A DNA stretch of 64,000 nucleotides from Balanoglossus misakiensis (lineage: Eukaryota > Hemichordata). The position numbers and the translations under genes were made by a program. The notes under the pieces are model-generated. The model made no database searches and was not told the origin of the DNA. It saw only the letters and a program-made list of their open reading frames with translations. The stretch covers positions 12,028,001 to 12,092,000 of the forward strand of contig CM082589.2 in assembly GCA_040954595.2 (NCBI GenBank), given 5' to 3'. Shown here piece after piece: positions 43,927 to 55,495 of this stretch (the first letter of the stretch is position 1; each line of letters begins with the position of its first letter).

Positions 43927-44310
43927 GTTGGTCATTTGAATCTAAATTAAGCCTGTATGGCACACCATGAAAGCCCCCTGAGCTGCCACATTTCACACAT
44001 TTTTTCTACAATAAAATCTTTTCCCTATTCTTTAGAATCATCAAGCTGTTTTGCTTGTATTTGTATCAGTTTTGTACACTTTGCATGGAGGCCGATTAAA
44101 TGAGTGTGTCACCTGTAACCGTATGCTTCACATACAATTTACATTTCCTAATGGTAAACTGCCTCTCTCGCTAGCTGGAGAAATGTAAATATATTGCAGA
44201 TCCTGTGGTATTACCGAGTGAAGTTATCGGTCTATGAATTTTGAATTATGTCTCCGGACAACTCATTGTGCACACTTTTATTTGTAATGTTTCAAAAAGT
44301 AAACACCCAA
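43927..44310. other. PRKDC intron sequence
   Basis: AT-rich, nothing recognised. Confidence 0.5.
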
Positions 44311-46665
44311 TTAAGGTGGTTGGAAATGCTAGGGTGTCAGTTAAAATTTCATTTAAAACCACTGAATTTATATCTAAAAATGTATTTGAGAAAAATTAAA
44401 ACATTGAAAAATTCTGGGCAATAAACGTGTAACAAGATATGGCTGGTTTTATGATAGCTAATTTCATACACCTGACAAGGAAGCTAGGGAGTCTTATTAT
44501 CGACGGCATATAATTGAGGTTGTTTGAAAAATCTGTAAATTCTCCACTGCCACTCGATAGAACATCTTTTTACGCCAACGGAGTGAGCTCGACTCTTGAT
44601 TGGCAATGGTTGACTGCGTTACGTGCGTATGATTGACTGCCGTGTTCGACCGGTCCATGTTCAGATTCTTCCCCTGTCCTGCTCGGACTAGTAGTCTCTC
44701 TTGGCCCTGGCTGCTTGTACGTTTGACACGTTTTGCTGTAAGTCCACTTTCGGACTTAAAAATTGAAGCTTTCGCATCAATTTTTCCCCAATCGTGTCAC
44801 GCTCACGGAACAGGCAAACGCATATACTCAACCAGCGATGTAGGACTCCCACAGCGACTTGTTGCTATACAAGACGCTACGCATGCGCACAAGGACGGGT
44901 TCCCCTAGCCAAGGGCATTTAAATGTAACTTGCAAACACTGATTCTTGCAATATTCAGCGATAGATAGCCTTGCTTGTACATTAAAGGCTGCCAAATTAT
45001 GGACATTTTTACGCTTCTTGGGAACCCCAAAGGCCAGCGGAAAGGAGTTTGACCCAGATAAATGCGATCCTTCGCCGTGAACTGCCGCTAAACTTTGCGT
45101 ATTTCGCTACTTTTCTGCCCTTCGCCATAATGTTATGGTTTTTATTTGTGATTGAATTGGTATGCCAGATAATTTTTTTATCATGAAACTTTCAGGAAAG
45201 GCTCGGAACATCCAAAAGAACAATTTAACGGAGCAGTTTTTGCATAAATTTTCCCGGTGTGTTTTTGCAGCACGTTCAAGTTGTATACAAAATATCAACA
45301 AAAACTGTTTTTAGGTCCCATGGGTATAGGCCTATATACCATGGGACCTTATGGGATGGGTTGCGTCTGTATGTATGTATGGATGGATGGATGTATGTAT
45401 GGATGTATGGATGTATGTCTGTATGTCCGTCCACATCAAAAACTTGAAAACCGCTGCGCGTATCACGTCAATATTTGGTGTGTAGGTGCAGGCTGGGCTG
45501 TAGATGGGAGTTTGTCCAAACGAAGTTGCCAGGCCCAAAAATATGCAAATTAGCTTGTAAAATGTGAAATTGATCAAAACTCTGTAAGTCAACAATTACT
45601 GGTCAGTTTCCTTTGAAAATTTTATGTATGTACCTTTTGTCAACCTCACACCGACCTGTAAGTGTTAAATTGATATCATGGATGTTTTATTTTTTATGAA
45701 TTTTTTATTAAATTTATACCTTTACTTATACCTCTATGGTTAAGCTATGTCCACACCTTATTGTGGAATTCTGGTCTGTGCAATAGTCCTGTACAGTGAC
45801 TGTCTATTGGTCAGTGAGCACAATTGGGCACATTTTTGGGCTCACCTGTAACACCTGCTTAACACATTAATTATGTGCATACCTAATTCCGGGCTAACTA
45901 ATAGGGCTAGAGGTTTCGTTCTTGTGGGACATGGACCAGTATAGGGTCAAAATTTCTTGCCCAAATTTTGGGTGACCTCAGGTGACCTTTGACCTACTTT
46001 CCTATATCTCGGCATCCAGAGCAGGTACAGACTTGGCGTTTGGAGGGTTGGGACTAAAATTGAAAAGCCAAAATATGGGTCACCTGTAACACCTGCATAT
46101 CTCATTTAATTATGTGCATACCTAATTACAGGCTAACCAATAGGGCTATAGGTTTGGTTTTTGTGGAAGTATAGGGTCAAAATTTCTTGCCCTAATTTTG
46201 CATGACCTCAGGTGACCTTTGACCTACTTTTCCATATCTTGGCATCCAGAGCAGATATGATTATTGCTATGTTGCTATGTGCTATGTCCTCAAATGGGAC
46301 CACAGTGTCCTTGACGCTATATTTTCCTGACTGATAACTTAAAAAAAATAAGTTTATGCTGAAAATGTCCCGTACATTGCTTGAGGGGTTGCTTAATATT
46401 AAAATGAATACAAATTATTCAATAATTTGTGAAAACATGTCAAGATTCAATCAATGTTTTGTAAAATTATGAATATTTATATTTAGGCCTATCAAATTTC
46501 ATAATTTTAGCAGGTATTTTTACAGTCATATTTTTCCCTCACTTTTTAGTTTGTTAACAAAAACTTGCTGCAAATTTCAAGTCATTATCTTTATTCTAAC
46601 TTGTGAAAATAAATTCACAAATATTGAGAGAATTTGCTTCAAAAATAGCCTTTCCAACCACTTAA
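44311..46665. mobile_element. TTAA-flanked element with GGTGGTTGGAAA ends
   Basis: TTAA at 44311-44314 is followed by GGTGGTTGGAAATGCTA. The inverse TAGCCTTTCCAACCAC precedes TTAA at 46662-46665. It holds a TGGGACC-type element (45313-46325) that appears to be a later insertion. An open frame at 44633-44908 shows no known domain. The right TTAA is shared with the next element. Confidence 0.75.
45313..46325 (+). mobile_element. Chimeric element: TGGGACC termini around GGGCCC-family monomers
   Basis: The 5' hairpin AGGTCCCATGGGTATAGG...TATACCATGGGACCT and the (GTAT/GGAT)n tract belong to the TGGGACC family. From about 45770 to 46285 the interior matches the DR1-containing monomers of the GGGCCC array at 49.7-64 kb, up to TTGCTATGTGCTATGT. 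There it switches to CCTCAAATGGGACCACAGTG then TCCTTGACGCTATATTTT, where the other family has TGGCTTGGGCCCGCCATTGC then TGCTTGCAGCTATATTTT. Confidence 0.82.
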
Positions 46666-47465
46666 AATGGGTCCCCCTGATCTTTTTGCCCGTTGCTATA
46701 GGCCTTTATAGGACACTACACTCAATTTTGATCGCAACCGTTATGAACGTCCGACAAGGGGCTTGTAACTAGTTAAAAATACACATGATTGTGTGCACAC
46801 CCCCTGTCTGAGTATGGTTACGGCAGCTACCGCCCGGACATAGGCCGCCACGCTAATACGGCAAAGCAGCGGTCAGCGATAGCGTGCGCGTCCTGTAACC
46901 ACAGTAACTGGATCGAACGCTAAAAATCCAATGTTTTGTACACAGAGATTTTGTACCGTTCACGAAAATCCCTAAGGCTTTTTTCACAGGCGACGTAGGC
47001 TAGCCAAATTTGACCTGCTTGTTGAGAACGCACTTCCGCACAGTGTGACGGATCGTTTTTTCGGTTTTCGTCGTGCTAAGAAGCGATACCGGTGGAAGAG
47101 TGCGTCCAAAAACACCCAAAATCGATGACTTTTTCAGGTGTGGTACGGGTATGCTGAAATCGTAGGATACAACGATAATATTTGAAAGCAAAATCCGTCA
47201 CGATCTTCCCTGGTTCAAGCAACTAATGAATACGTATCAAGTTCGTTTTTGAGGTCACGGAATAAAAAGCCTTAGGCTTTTTGAAATTTGACCTAGCTAA
47301 TTTGCATATCAATGGCGTCAGGGGGCGCGCGCTCACAATCGTGCAGATTTTCAACTAGTTACCAGCCCCTTGTTAGACTCTGAAAACGGCTTAGTCCAAA
47401 TCGGGGTGTAATGTCCTACAAAGGCCCATAGCAACGGGCAAAAAGATCCGGGGGACCCATCTTAA
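46662..47465. mobile_element. TTAA-flanked non-autonomous transposon, copy 2
   Basis: A close relative of 14447-15249: TTAAAATGGGTCCCCCTGAT at the left and CGGGGGACCCATCTTAA at the right with the same body. Both TTAA sites are shared with neighbouring elements. Confidence 0.9.
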
Positions 47466-47812
47466 AGGGACAAAGTCTCTCTCTCGCTGCCCCTTTTCCA
47501 TTAATTATGTTTGATACAAGACACCGTTTATGTTATTGTACATTTAGATATAGTGAATCAGCGTTCAACCACACAGAACTTCCATCCTGTTTGTAGGATA
47601 TGAGAGTAAAATCTCACCCAAATGAAAAAATGGTGAACACTGATTATTCATTTTGGAGAGCGTTTCCCTATCGTGCCTTCAAAAGGGATGGAAGTTGTGT
47701 GTGGTCAAACGTGATTCACTATATATCCACATGTAGAATAACATAAACGGTGTCTTGTATCAATCATAATTAATGAAAAAAGGGCAGCAAGAGAGAGACT
47801 TTGTCCCTATAA
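47462..47812. mobile_element. TTAA-type MITE (TCTCTCTCGCTGCC type), copy 3
   Basis: TTAAAGGGACAAAGTCTCTC at the left and GAGAGACTTTGTCCCTATAA at the right, with inverted GATACAAGACACCG/CGGTGTCTTGTATC inside. The right target site has mutated to TATAA. Confidence 0.85.
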
Positions 47813-47901
47813 AAGGAGTTTTTACCTTATACTTCTTTGAATTAAAGTAAAAAGAATCATTTTTGTGACACAACAGCTTTAATTTTGATTGATATTTTTC
47901 A

Positions 47902-48312
47902 GGATGTACGCGCAGAACATAAACCGGAAACAGTGCGCGCCCGGTCTTTTTCGCATAGGATTACATTGAAAATTGCTAGAAAACAAACTTCTACTATTGT
48001 CATTTTCACGAAATTTTACACATAGCTCAGTCCAGCAAATATAAATTCATTGGTCAAATAAAATATAGGGGTCACCGCGCTCTATTTTTAGATAAATTGC
48101 GTCAAAAATTTTGCCCATAGACAAACCATTGGTGAAAAATGCTGAGTCAGCAGTTTTCTTCTATTATCGACTAAATTCATGGCTCTTTATTTCAAAAACA
48201 AGCGCGGTTACCCCTATATTTTATTACGGATTTTCATTATACATACAAAGGAGAATCCAAAAATCCACAATTAAAAAAATGATAATACTTTCCATTTTAC
48301 TGAACGTACATC
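47902..48312. mobile_element. Small MITE next to a PRKDC acceptor
   Basis: GGATGTACG at about 47902 recurs inverted (CGTACATCC) at about 48304-48312. The interior includes an inverted ACCCCTATATTT/AAATATAGGGGT pair. TATTTTTCAG, a good splice acceptor, lies immediately left, and coding begins immediately right, so the element may have inserted at the intron-exon border. No target duplication is clear. Confidence 0.5.
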
Positions 48313-48315
48313 CTT

Positions 48316-48492
48316 AATGCAACAAGTGTTCTACTTGTCTTCGGATCCCAAACATGTGGCTTTCAAACCAGTTTTTGAAATGTACCTGGCTGAGCTGTCA
48401 AATGCTGCCACATCACTGGCATTCAAAAGCCGTGTCTTGGATATTCTTTACTTCTTTGCAAGGTTACCACAGCCAGAACTTGCACAGCTACA
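48316..48492 (+). CDS. PRKDC: PRKDC-like exon, acceptor unclear
   Basis: Open sequence reads QQVFYLSSDPKHVAFKPVFE, MYLAELSNAATSLAFKSRVL then DILYFFARLPQPELAQLQ, with donor GTGAGT in phase 2. It matches DNA-PKcs HGSFPEVFTTYISLLADTK...LLPFFTSL, the segment that directly follows the exon at 43791. A normal acceptor is missing: TATTTTTCAG lies about 410 bp upstream, across a MITE. If the MITE were removed the exon would start LMQQVFY in phase 0, as required. The last PRKDC exon in the window. Confidence 0.8.
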
Positions 48493-48512
48493 GTGAGTAC
48501 ATATTTCAGGTG

Positions 48513-49302
48513 TTAAGATGAGGCACCCTTATCTTTTGGCCATTGCTGTGGGCCTTTACAGGAGAGTTGACTCGCTTTTGAACAAAACCACTATGAACGT
48601 CCAACAAGGGGCTTGTTACTGTAGTTAAAATATGTACGATTGTGTGCACACCCTGTATCCAAGTATGGATACGGGAGCTACCAACCGGCCATAGGCCACC
48701 ATGCTAGTACGGCAAAGCAATGGTCAGCGCCAGCGTGAGTATCCTGTAACCACAGTAACTGGATCAAACACTAAAATTCCACTGATTTTGTACACTGGAT
48801 TTAGTATCGTAAAAAAAAATCCCTAAGACATTTTGTACAGGCCACGTACGCTAGTCCGATTTCACCTGTTCACAGAGAACACACTTCCGCATAGCGTGAA
48901 GGATCGATTTAGCGGTTATCAACGCACTAAGAGCGATACCGATGGAAGAGTGCGTCCAAAAACACCCAAAATCGGTGACTTGTTCAGGGGTGGTATATGT
49001 ATGCTGAAATCCACAGATACAACAACCATATTCGAAAACAAATTCCTTCACGGTCTTCTCTGGTTCGAGCACCTAACAAATATGTAATCAATTTCGTTTT
49101 TGACGTCACAGACTGAAAAGTGGTAGGATTTTGAAATTTGAGTTAGCTAATTTTCATATGAATGGCTTCAGGGGGCACGCGCTCACAATTGTGCAGATTT
49201 TCAACTAGGTACCAGCCCCTTCTTAGACTGGTCCAAATCTGGGTGTAATGTCCCAAAGCGACCGATAGCAATGGGTAAAATGATATGGGTGCCCCATCTT
49301 AA
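48513..49302. mobile_element. TTAA-flanked non-autonomous transposon, copy 3 (old)
   Basis: A diverged relative of 14447-15249 and 46662-47465, from TTAAGATGAGGCACCCTTAT to GGGTGCCCCATCTTAA. Many substitutions suggest it is older. Confidence 0.85.
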
Positions 49303-49570
49303 GGATATAGAGTCATTTCAGTTAAAAAGTATTGTCATTTCTTAGGATTCTTGACTTAGTACATCATAACATGTTATTGAAATCCATATCTAGTTTAGTG
49401 AAATACAAGGCCGTGAATTTAGAGGATAAATGGATAAAATATGATCACATTTTTACAGGTACCATTTGGTATTTGTATATATATACATGTATCATTGGGA
49501 CCTTTAATAAAATTCTATTCACAAAAAAATATATTTCAGAGGTTGTCTGAACAATATGGTAGCTGATAAT
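49303..49570. other. AT-rich spacer
   Basis: No gene or repeat recognised between the last TTAA element and the hairpin array. Confidence 0.4.
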
Positions 49571-49790
49571 TAGGGTTTCGAGACCCTCTGGTCTCGAAAC
49601 CCTCTTGAAATCGTGTTGTTTTTAGGGCCCAAGCGCGCAGCAGCGCTTGGGCCCTATTGGTTTCGTTGGAATTTTTTAGGGCCCAAGCGCAAGCCAGCGC
49701 TTGGGCCCTATTGGTTTCGTTGGGGTTTTTAGGGCCCAAGCGCACGCAAGCGCTTGGGCCCTATTGGTTTCGTTGGAATTTTTCTTTCTT
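49571..49790 (+). repeat. Hairpin cluster: one GGGTTTCGAGACC and three GGGCCCAAGCGC units
   Basis: AGGGTTTCGAGACC and its inverse form one hairpin (49571-49603). Then three tandem units each have AGGGCCCAAGCGC-loop-GCGCTTGGGCCCT followed by ATTGGTTTCGTTGG. The loops differ (GCAGCA, AAGCCA, ACGCAA-like) while the arms are constant. The last unit starts the element at 49731. Confidence 0.92.
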
Positions 49791-51232
49791 GCTTGCTTTC
49801 TTTCTTTCTTTCTTTCTTTCTTTATTCTTGTGTCAATTCTTCGGCCAACTAAATCTCAGAAACTACTGCAGGTACACTGCTCAAACTTGCCACAGTGGTC
49901 AAGGTCAATGAGTAGATGTGCAGTGATTTGTGAATAATTAATTAGTCACGTGACCTGGCGGCCATATTGGATTTTCTGAAAAATTGCAAATCTCAGATCT
50001 CAGAAACTACAAGTCAGATCGACTTCAAATTTGGTGTGCAGGTAGACTACCTTCTACCCATCATTTTTGTAATTGGATATTTTGCTGTCAATGTTGCAGT
50101 TTTTTTGCTACAATTTTTTTTCTGAAATCTGGCTTAAATTTCAAAAATCTTCTTCTCCAGAACCGGTGATAACCGAGACACGGGGTTTGGGGTATGTGGT
50201 CACCTGACTGATGTCTATCAAGTTTGCGAAGATCATTGTGATTGGTCGAAGATTATGGCGGCCATATTGGATTTTCGAAAAAGCATAGTTAAACTCAAAA
50301 AATCTTCTTCTCCAGAACAGGCGATGACTGAGTCGCAAGATTCGGGGAGTATGGTCACTACACTGATGTCTATCAAGTTTGCAAAGAGCATCGTGATTGG
50401 TCGAAGATTATGGCGGCCATATTGGATTTTGAAAAAAGCAGTAAAAAATTGAAATTCCTTTTTCTAGTCTAAAAATTGATAGCATACAAATTCTTTTTAT
50501 GGATATCAATCGTCATGTGACTAAAATATGTTACAATTTTTTGGCGATTTTTCACATGACCTTTGACCTACTTATCACGCGTTATTATTTCTGCATATCT
50601 AATTCCAGGCTAACCTATAGGGCTAGACGTTTGGTTTTTGATGAATGTGGATTAGTGTGTGATCAAAATATTTTGCTACTTATCATGACCCCTTTGACCT
50701 CTGCTGACCTCATTAATTATGTGCATAGCTAATTACAGGCGAACCGATAGAGCTAGAGGTTTGGTTTTTGTTGGACATGGACCAGTATGGGATCAAAATT
50801 TTTTGCCCAAATGTTGGGTGACCTCTGGCGACCTTTGACCTACTTTCGCATATCTCAGCATCCAGAGCAGATACAGCCATGGCATTTGGTACGATGGGAC
50901 CAAAATGTAAAGCCACATTTTTGGGTCACCTGTGACACCTGCTGACCTCATTAAATATGCACATACCTAATTACAGGCGAACCAATAGAGCTATAGTTTT
51001 GGTTTTTGTTGGACATGGACCAGTATGGGTAAAAAAAATTTGCCCAAATGTTAGGTGACCTCAGGTGACCTTTGACCTACTTCACCCTATTTCAGCAGCA
51101 AACATACACACGTCCTTGTTTTGTCATGAGATAATACATCCGATAGAAAATTCTGTTTCTTCTCATTCATACTGTGCATATATAATTCGAGATCAGCGCT
51201 TGGGCCCGACAATGCTGCTCGCAGCTTTAATT
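49731..51232 (+). mobile_element. GGGCCC-family hairpin element E1 (complete)
   Basis: Order: 5' hairpin (49731-49762), ATTGGTTTCGTTGGAATTTT, a CTTT microsatellite, a body with GGCGGCCATATTGGATTTT repeats (about 130-bp spacing), 240-bp monomers with DR1 motifs, then a 3' end CAGCGCTTGGGCCCGACAAT then GCTGCTCGCAGC and TTTAATT. The 3' box GCGCTTGGGCCC repeats the right arm of the 5' hairpin. No protein is encoded. Hairpin, microsatellite, internal tandem repeats and 3' stem-loop recall non-autonomous Helentron (HINE) elements. Confidence 0.75.
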
Positions 51233-52899
51233 CTTTCTTCTTTCTTTCTTTATTCTTGTGTCAATTCTTTGTCGCTCTAGATCTCAGACACCACTGCAGG
51301 TACACTTCTGAAACTTGCTACAGTGGTCAAGGTCAATGAGTAGTCGTGCATTGAACTCTTGAATTTTTAATTAGTCACGTGACATGGTGGCCATATTGGA
51401 TTTTCTGAAAAAATGCAAATCTCAGATCTCAGAAACTACAAGTCAGATTTACTTCAGATTTGGTGTGCTGGTAGTGTACCTTCTGCCCATCATTTTTGTA
51501 ATTGGATATTTTGCTGTCAATGTTGCAGTTTTTTTGCTACAGTTGTTTTTCTGAAATCTGGCTTAAATTTCAAAAATCTTCTTCTCCAGAACCGGCGATA
51601 ACCGAGTCACGCGGTTTGGGGTATGTGGTCACCAAGCTGAGGTCTATCAAGTTTGCGAAGATCATTGTGATTGGTCGAAGATTATGGCGGCCATATTGGA
51701 TTTTAAAAAAACCCTAGTAAAATTTCAAAAATCTTCTTCTCAAGAACCGGCGATAACTGAGTCACAAGATTTGGTGTGTTTGGTCATTAAACACATGTCT
51801 ATCAAGTTTGCGAAGAGGAATGTGATTGGTCGAAGATTATGGCGGCCATACTGGATTTTGTGAAAAACGATTAAAAAGTAAAAATTCCCTTTCTAGCCTA
51901 AAAATTGATAGCACAAAAATTCTTTTTACGGATATGAATCATCATATGCCAAGAATAAGCTATAAATATTTTGGTAATTTTGGCAATGACCTTTGACCTA
52001 CTTTTGACACATCGTTTTTTCTGCATATCTAATTCCAGGCTAACCTATAGGGCTATCATTTTGGTTTTTGATGTATGTGGATTTGTATGTGATCAAAAAA
52101 TTTCGCTACTTTTCATGACCCCTTTGACCTCTGCTGACCTCATTAAATATGCACATACCTAATTACAGATGAACCAATAGACCTAGAGGTTTGGTTTTTG
52201 TTGGACATGGACCAGTATTGGGTCAAAATTTGTTGCCCAAATGTTGGGTGACCTCGGGTGACCTTTGACCTACTTTTGCATATCTCGACATCCACAGCAG
52301 ATACAGCCTTGGCGTTTGGAGGTATGGGGCCATAATGAAAAGCCAAAGTTTTGGGTCATCTGTGACACCTGCTTAACTCATTATTTATGTGCATACCTAA
52401 TTCCAGGCTAACCAAAAGGGCTAGAGGTCTGGTTTTTGTTGGACATGGACCACTATTGGTCAAAATTTTCTGCCCAAATTTTGGGTGACCTCAGATGACC
52501 TTTGACCTACTTTTGCATATCTCGGCATCCAAAGCAGGTACAGCCTTGGCATTTGGAGATATGGGGCCATAATGAAAAGCCAAAGTTTTGGGTCACCAGT
52601 GACACCTGCTTAACTCATCATTTATGTGCATACCTAATTCCGGGCTAACCAAAAGGGCTAGAGGTCTGTTTTTGTTGGACATGGACCACTATGGGTAAAA
52701 TTTTCTGCCCAAATTGTGGGTGACCTCTGGGAGACCTTTGACCTACGTAACACTATATCAGCACCAAACATACATATAACCTTGATATTTCATGGGATAA
52801 AACACAGCATTATGTTTCTACTCATTAATTATGTGCATATCTAATAATCAGATCAGATAATAGAGCTTGGGCCCGGACAGTGCTGCTTGCAGCTTTAAT
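51233..52899 (+). mobile_element. GGGCCC-family element E2 (no 5' hairpin)
   Basis: Begins with a TTTC microsatellite directly at the end of E1. It has the same body and several monomers and ends GAGCTTGGGCCCGGACAGTG then CTGCTTGCAGCTTTAAT. Apparently 5'-truncated or fused to E1. Confidence 0.7.
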
Positions 52900-54330
52900 C
52901 TTTCTTTCTTTCTTTCTTTCTTTATTCTCCTGTCAATTCTTCGGCCAATGAGATCTCTGAAACTACTGCAGGTACACTGCTCAAACTTGCTACAGTGGTC
53001 AAGGTCAATGAGTAGATGTGCAGTGACTTGTGAATACTTAATTAGTCACGTGACCTGGCGGCCATATTGGATTTTCTGAAAAAAATCAAATCTCAGATCT
53101 CAGAAACTACAAGTCAGATCGACTTCAAATTTGGCATGCAGGTAGACTACCTTTTACCCATCATTTTTGTAATTGGAAATTTTGCTGTCAATGTTGCAGT
53201 TTTTTTGCTACAATTTTTTTTCTGAAATCTGGCTTAAATTTCAAAAATCTTCTTCTCCAGAACCGGTGATAACCGAGACACGGGGTTTGGGGTATGTGGT
53301 CACCTAACTGATGTCTATCAAGTTTGCGAAGATCATTGTGATTGGTCGGAGATTATGGCGGCCATATTGGATTTTCGAAAAACCATAGTTAAACTCCAAA
53401 AATCTTCTTCTCCAGAACGGGCGATAACTGAGTCGCAAGATTTGGGGAGTATGGTCACTATACTGATGTCTATCAAGTTTGCAAAGAGCATTGTGATTGG
53501 TCGAAGATTATGGCGGCCATATTGGATTTTGTAAAAAGCAGTGAAAAATTAAAATTCCTTTTTCTAGCGTAAAAATTGATAGCATACAAATTCTTTTTAT
53601 GGATATCAATCGTCATATGACTACAATATGTTACAAATTTTTGGCGATTTTTCACATGACCTTTGACCTACTTTTCACACATTATTATTTCTGCATATCT
53701 AATTCCAGGCTAACCTAAAGGGCTAGACGTTTGGTTTTTGATGCATGTGGATTAGTGTGTGATCAAAAAAATTTGCTACTTTTCATGACCCCTTTGACCT
53801 CTGCTGACCTCATAAGTTATGTGCATAGCTAATTACAGGCGAACCAATAGAGCTAGAGGTTTGGTTTTTGTTGAACATGGACCAGTATGGGGTCAAAATT
53901 TTTTGCCCAAATGTTGGGTGACCTCTGGTGACCTTTGACCTACTTTCGCATATCTCAGCATCCAGAGCAGATACAGCCTTGGCATTTGGCAGGATGGGAG
54001 CTAAATGTAAAGCCAAATTTTTGGGTCACCTGTGACACCTACTGACCTCATTTAATATGCACATACCTAATTACAGGTGAACCAATAGAGCTAGAGTTTT
54101 GGTTTTTGTTGGACATGGACCAGTATGGGTAAAAAAAATTGGCCAAATGTAGGGTGACCTCAGGTGACCTTTGACCTACTTCACCCTATTTCAGCAGCAA
54201 AAATACACACATCCCTGTTATGTCATGAGATAATACATCCGATATTAAAATCTGTTTCTTCTCATTCATACTGTGCATATATAATTCAAGATCAGCGCTT
54301 GGGCCCGACAATGCTGCTCGCAGCTTTAAT
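52900..54330 (+). mobile_element. GGGCCC-family element E3, close relative of E1
   Basis: Starts with a CTTT tract, then body and monomers very similar to E1, with the same 3' end (CAGCGCTTGGGCCCGACAAT). No 5' hairpin. Confidence 0.7.
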
Positions 54331-54331
54331 T

Positions 54332-55495
54332 AGGGCACAAGCCAAGCAGGCTTGTGCCCTATTGGTATTACTGGGGTTTTTCATCTTTTTTTTTTTCTTG
54401 TGTAGTTTTTTTGCTCAGGTAGATCTTGAAAACGGCTGAACCTACAAATCTCAAACTTGGCACAATGGTGCAGGCCTATGAGAGCTGGTGCAGTATCCCT
54501 GTGAATGTTTAATTAGTCATGTGACCTGATAACCATATATGGGCAAAGTTTTCAAATGGGCCTAATTTGCATATGAATGGAGATATCGAAATTCTTTTAG
54601 CAACTTTTGTGGACCATGTGATCAGTGTCCTACATGCCAAATATCAAGGCCGTGGGCCAAGTCTATTTTGAGAAGAAGACTTGTAAATATTAGTAGTTTT
54701 TCATATTTTTGGACCCAGCCATGGGCCTATACTTTCTATAGTTAAGCTATGACGCCATGTACACGTCTGTGCAATGGTCCTGTACAGTGACTGTCTAATG
54801 GCCCGTGAGCAGAATGGGACCACATTAAAAGGCAAAATTTCGGGCTCACCTGTAACACCTGCTAAACTCATTAATTATGTGCATACATAATTGTGGGCTA
54901 ACTAATAGGGCTAGAGGTTTCGTTCTTTTTGGTCATGGACCAGTATGGGGTTAAAAAAATTTGCCCAAATTCTGGGTGACCTCAGGTGACCTTTGACCTA
55001 CTGTCCTATATCTCCGCTTCCAGAGCAGGTACAGACTTGGCGTTTGGAGGGTTGGGACTATAATTGAAAAGCAAAAATTGGGGGTCACCTGTGACACCTG
55101 CTTATCTCATTAATTATGTGCATACCTAATTCCAGGCTAACCAATAGGGTTAGAGGTTTGATTTTTGTTGAACATGGACCAGTATAGGGTCAAAATTTCT
55201 TGCCCAAATTTTGCATGACCTCAGATGACCTTTGACCTAATTTACCATATCTTGGCATCCAGAACAGGTACAGCATTTGTGTTTGGATGGATCGAACTAT
55301 TAATGGAGTCTTACACTTTACATCATTAATTGTGTGCATATCTAATTTCAGACAAACCAATAGGGCTAGAGGCCAGGTTTCTGTTGGACCTGGACTAGTA
55401 TGGGGGTCAAAACTTTTTGCCCAAATTTTGGGTGACCACATATGACCTTTGACCTTCGGCTTAAGCTTGTGCCCGTCATCGCTGCTTGCAGCTAT
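54332..55495 (+). mobile_element. Element E4, GGGCAC subtype (complete)
   Basis: The 5' hairpin AGGGCACAAGCC...GGCTTGTGCCCT differs from E1 at a paired position (C/G becomes A/T). The 3' box at 55465-55474 reads GCTTGTGCCC, with the same change, before the stem-loop GCTGCTTGCAGC. The interior has the shared monomers. Confidence 0.8.

Noticed and set aside
44633-44908. 91-codon open frame with CPARTSSLSWPW.
   Set aside because: No recognisable domain, lies inside a TTAA element, and no sign of coding conservation could be seen.
49731-55495. Canonical Helitron ends (5' TC, 3' CTRR).
   Set aside because: No CTRR follows the 3' stem-loop and no 5' TC is evident; the Helentron/HINE plan fits better, and even that is tentative.
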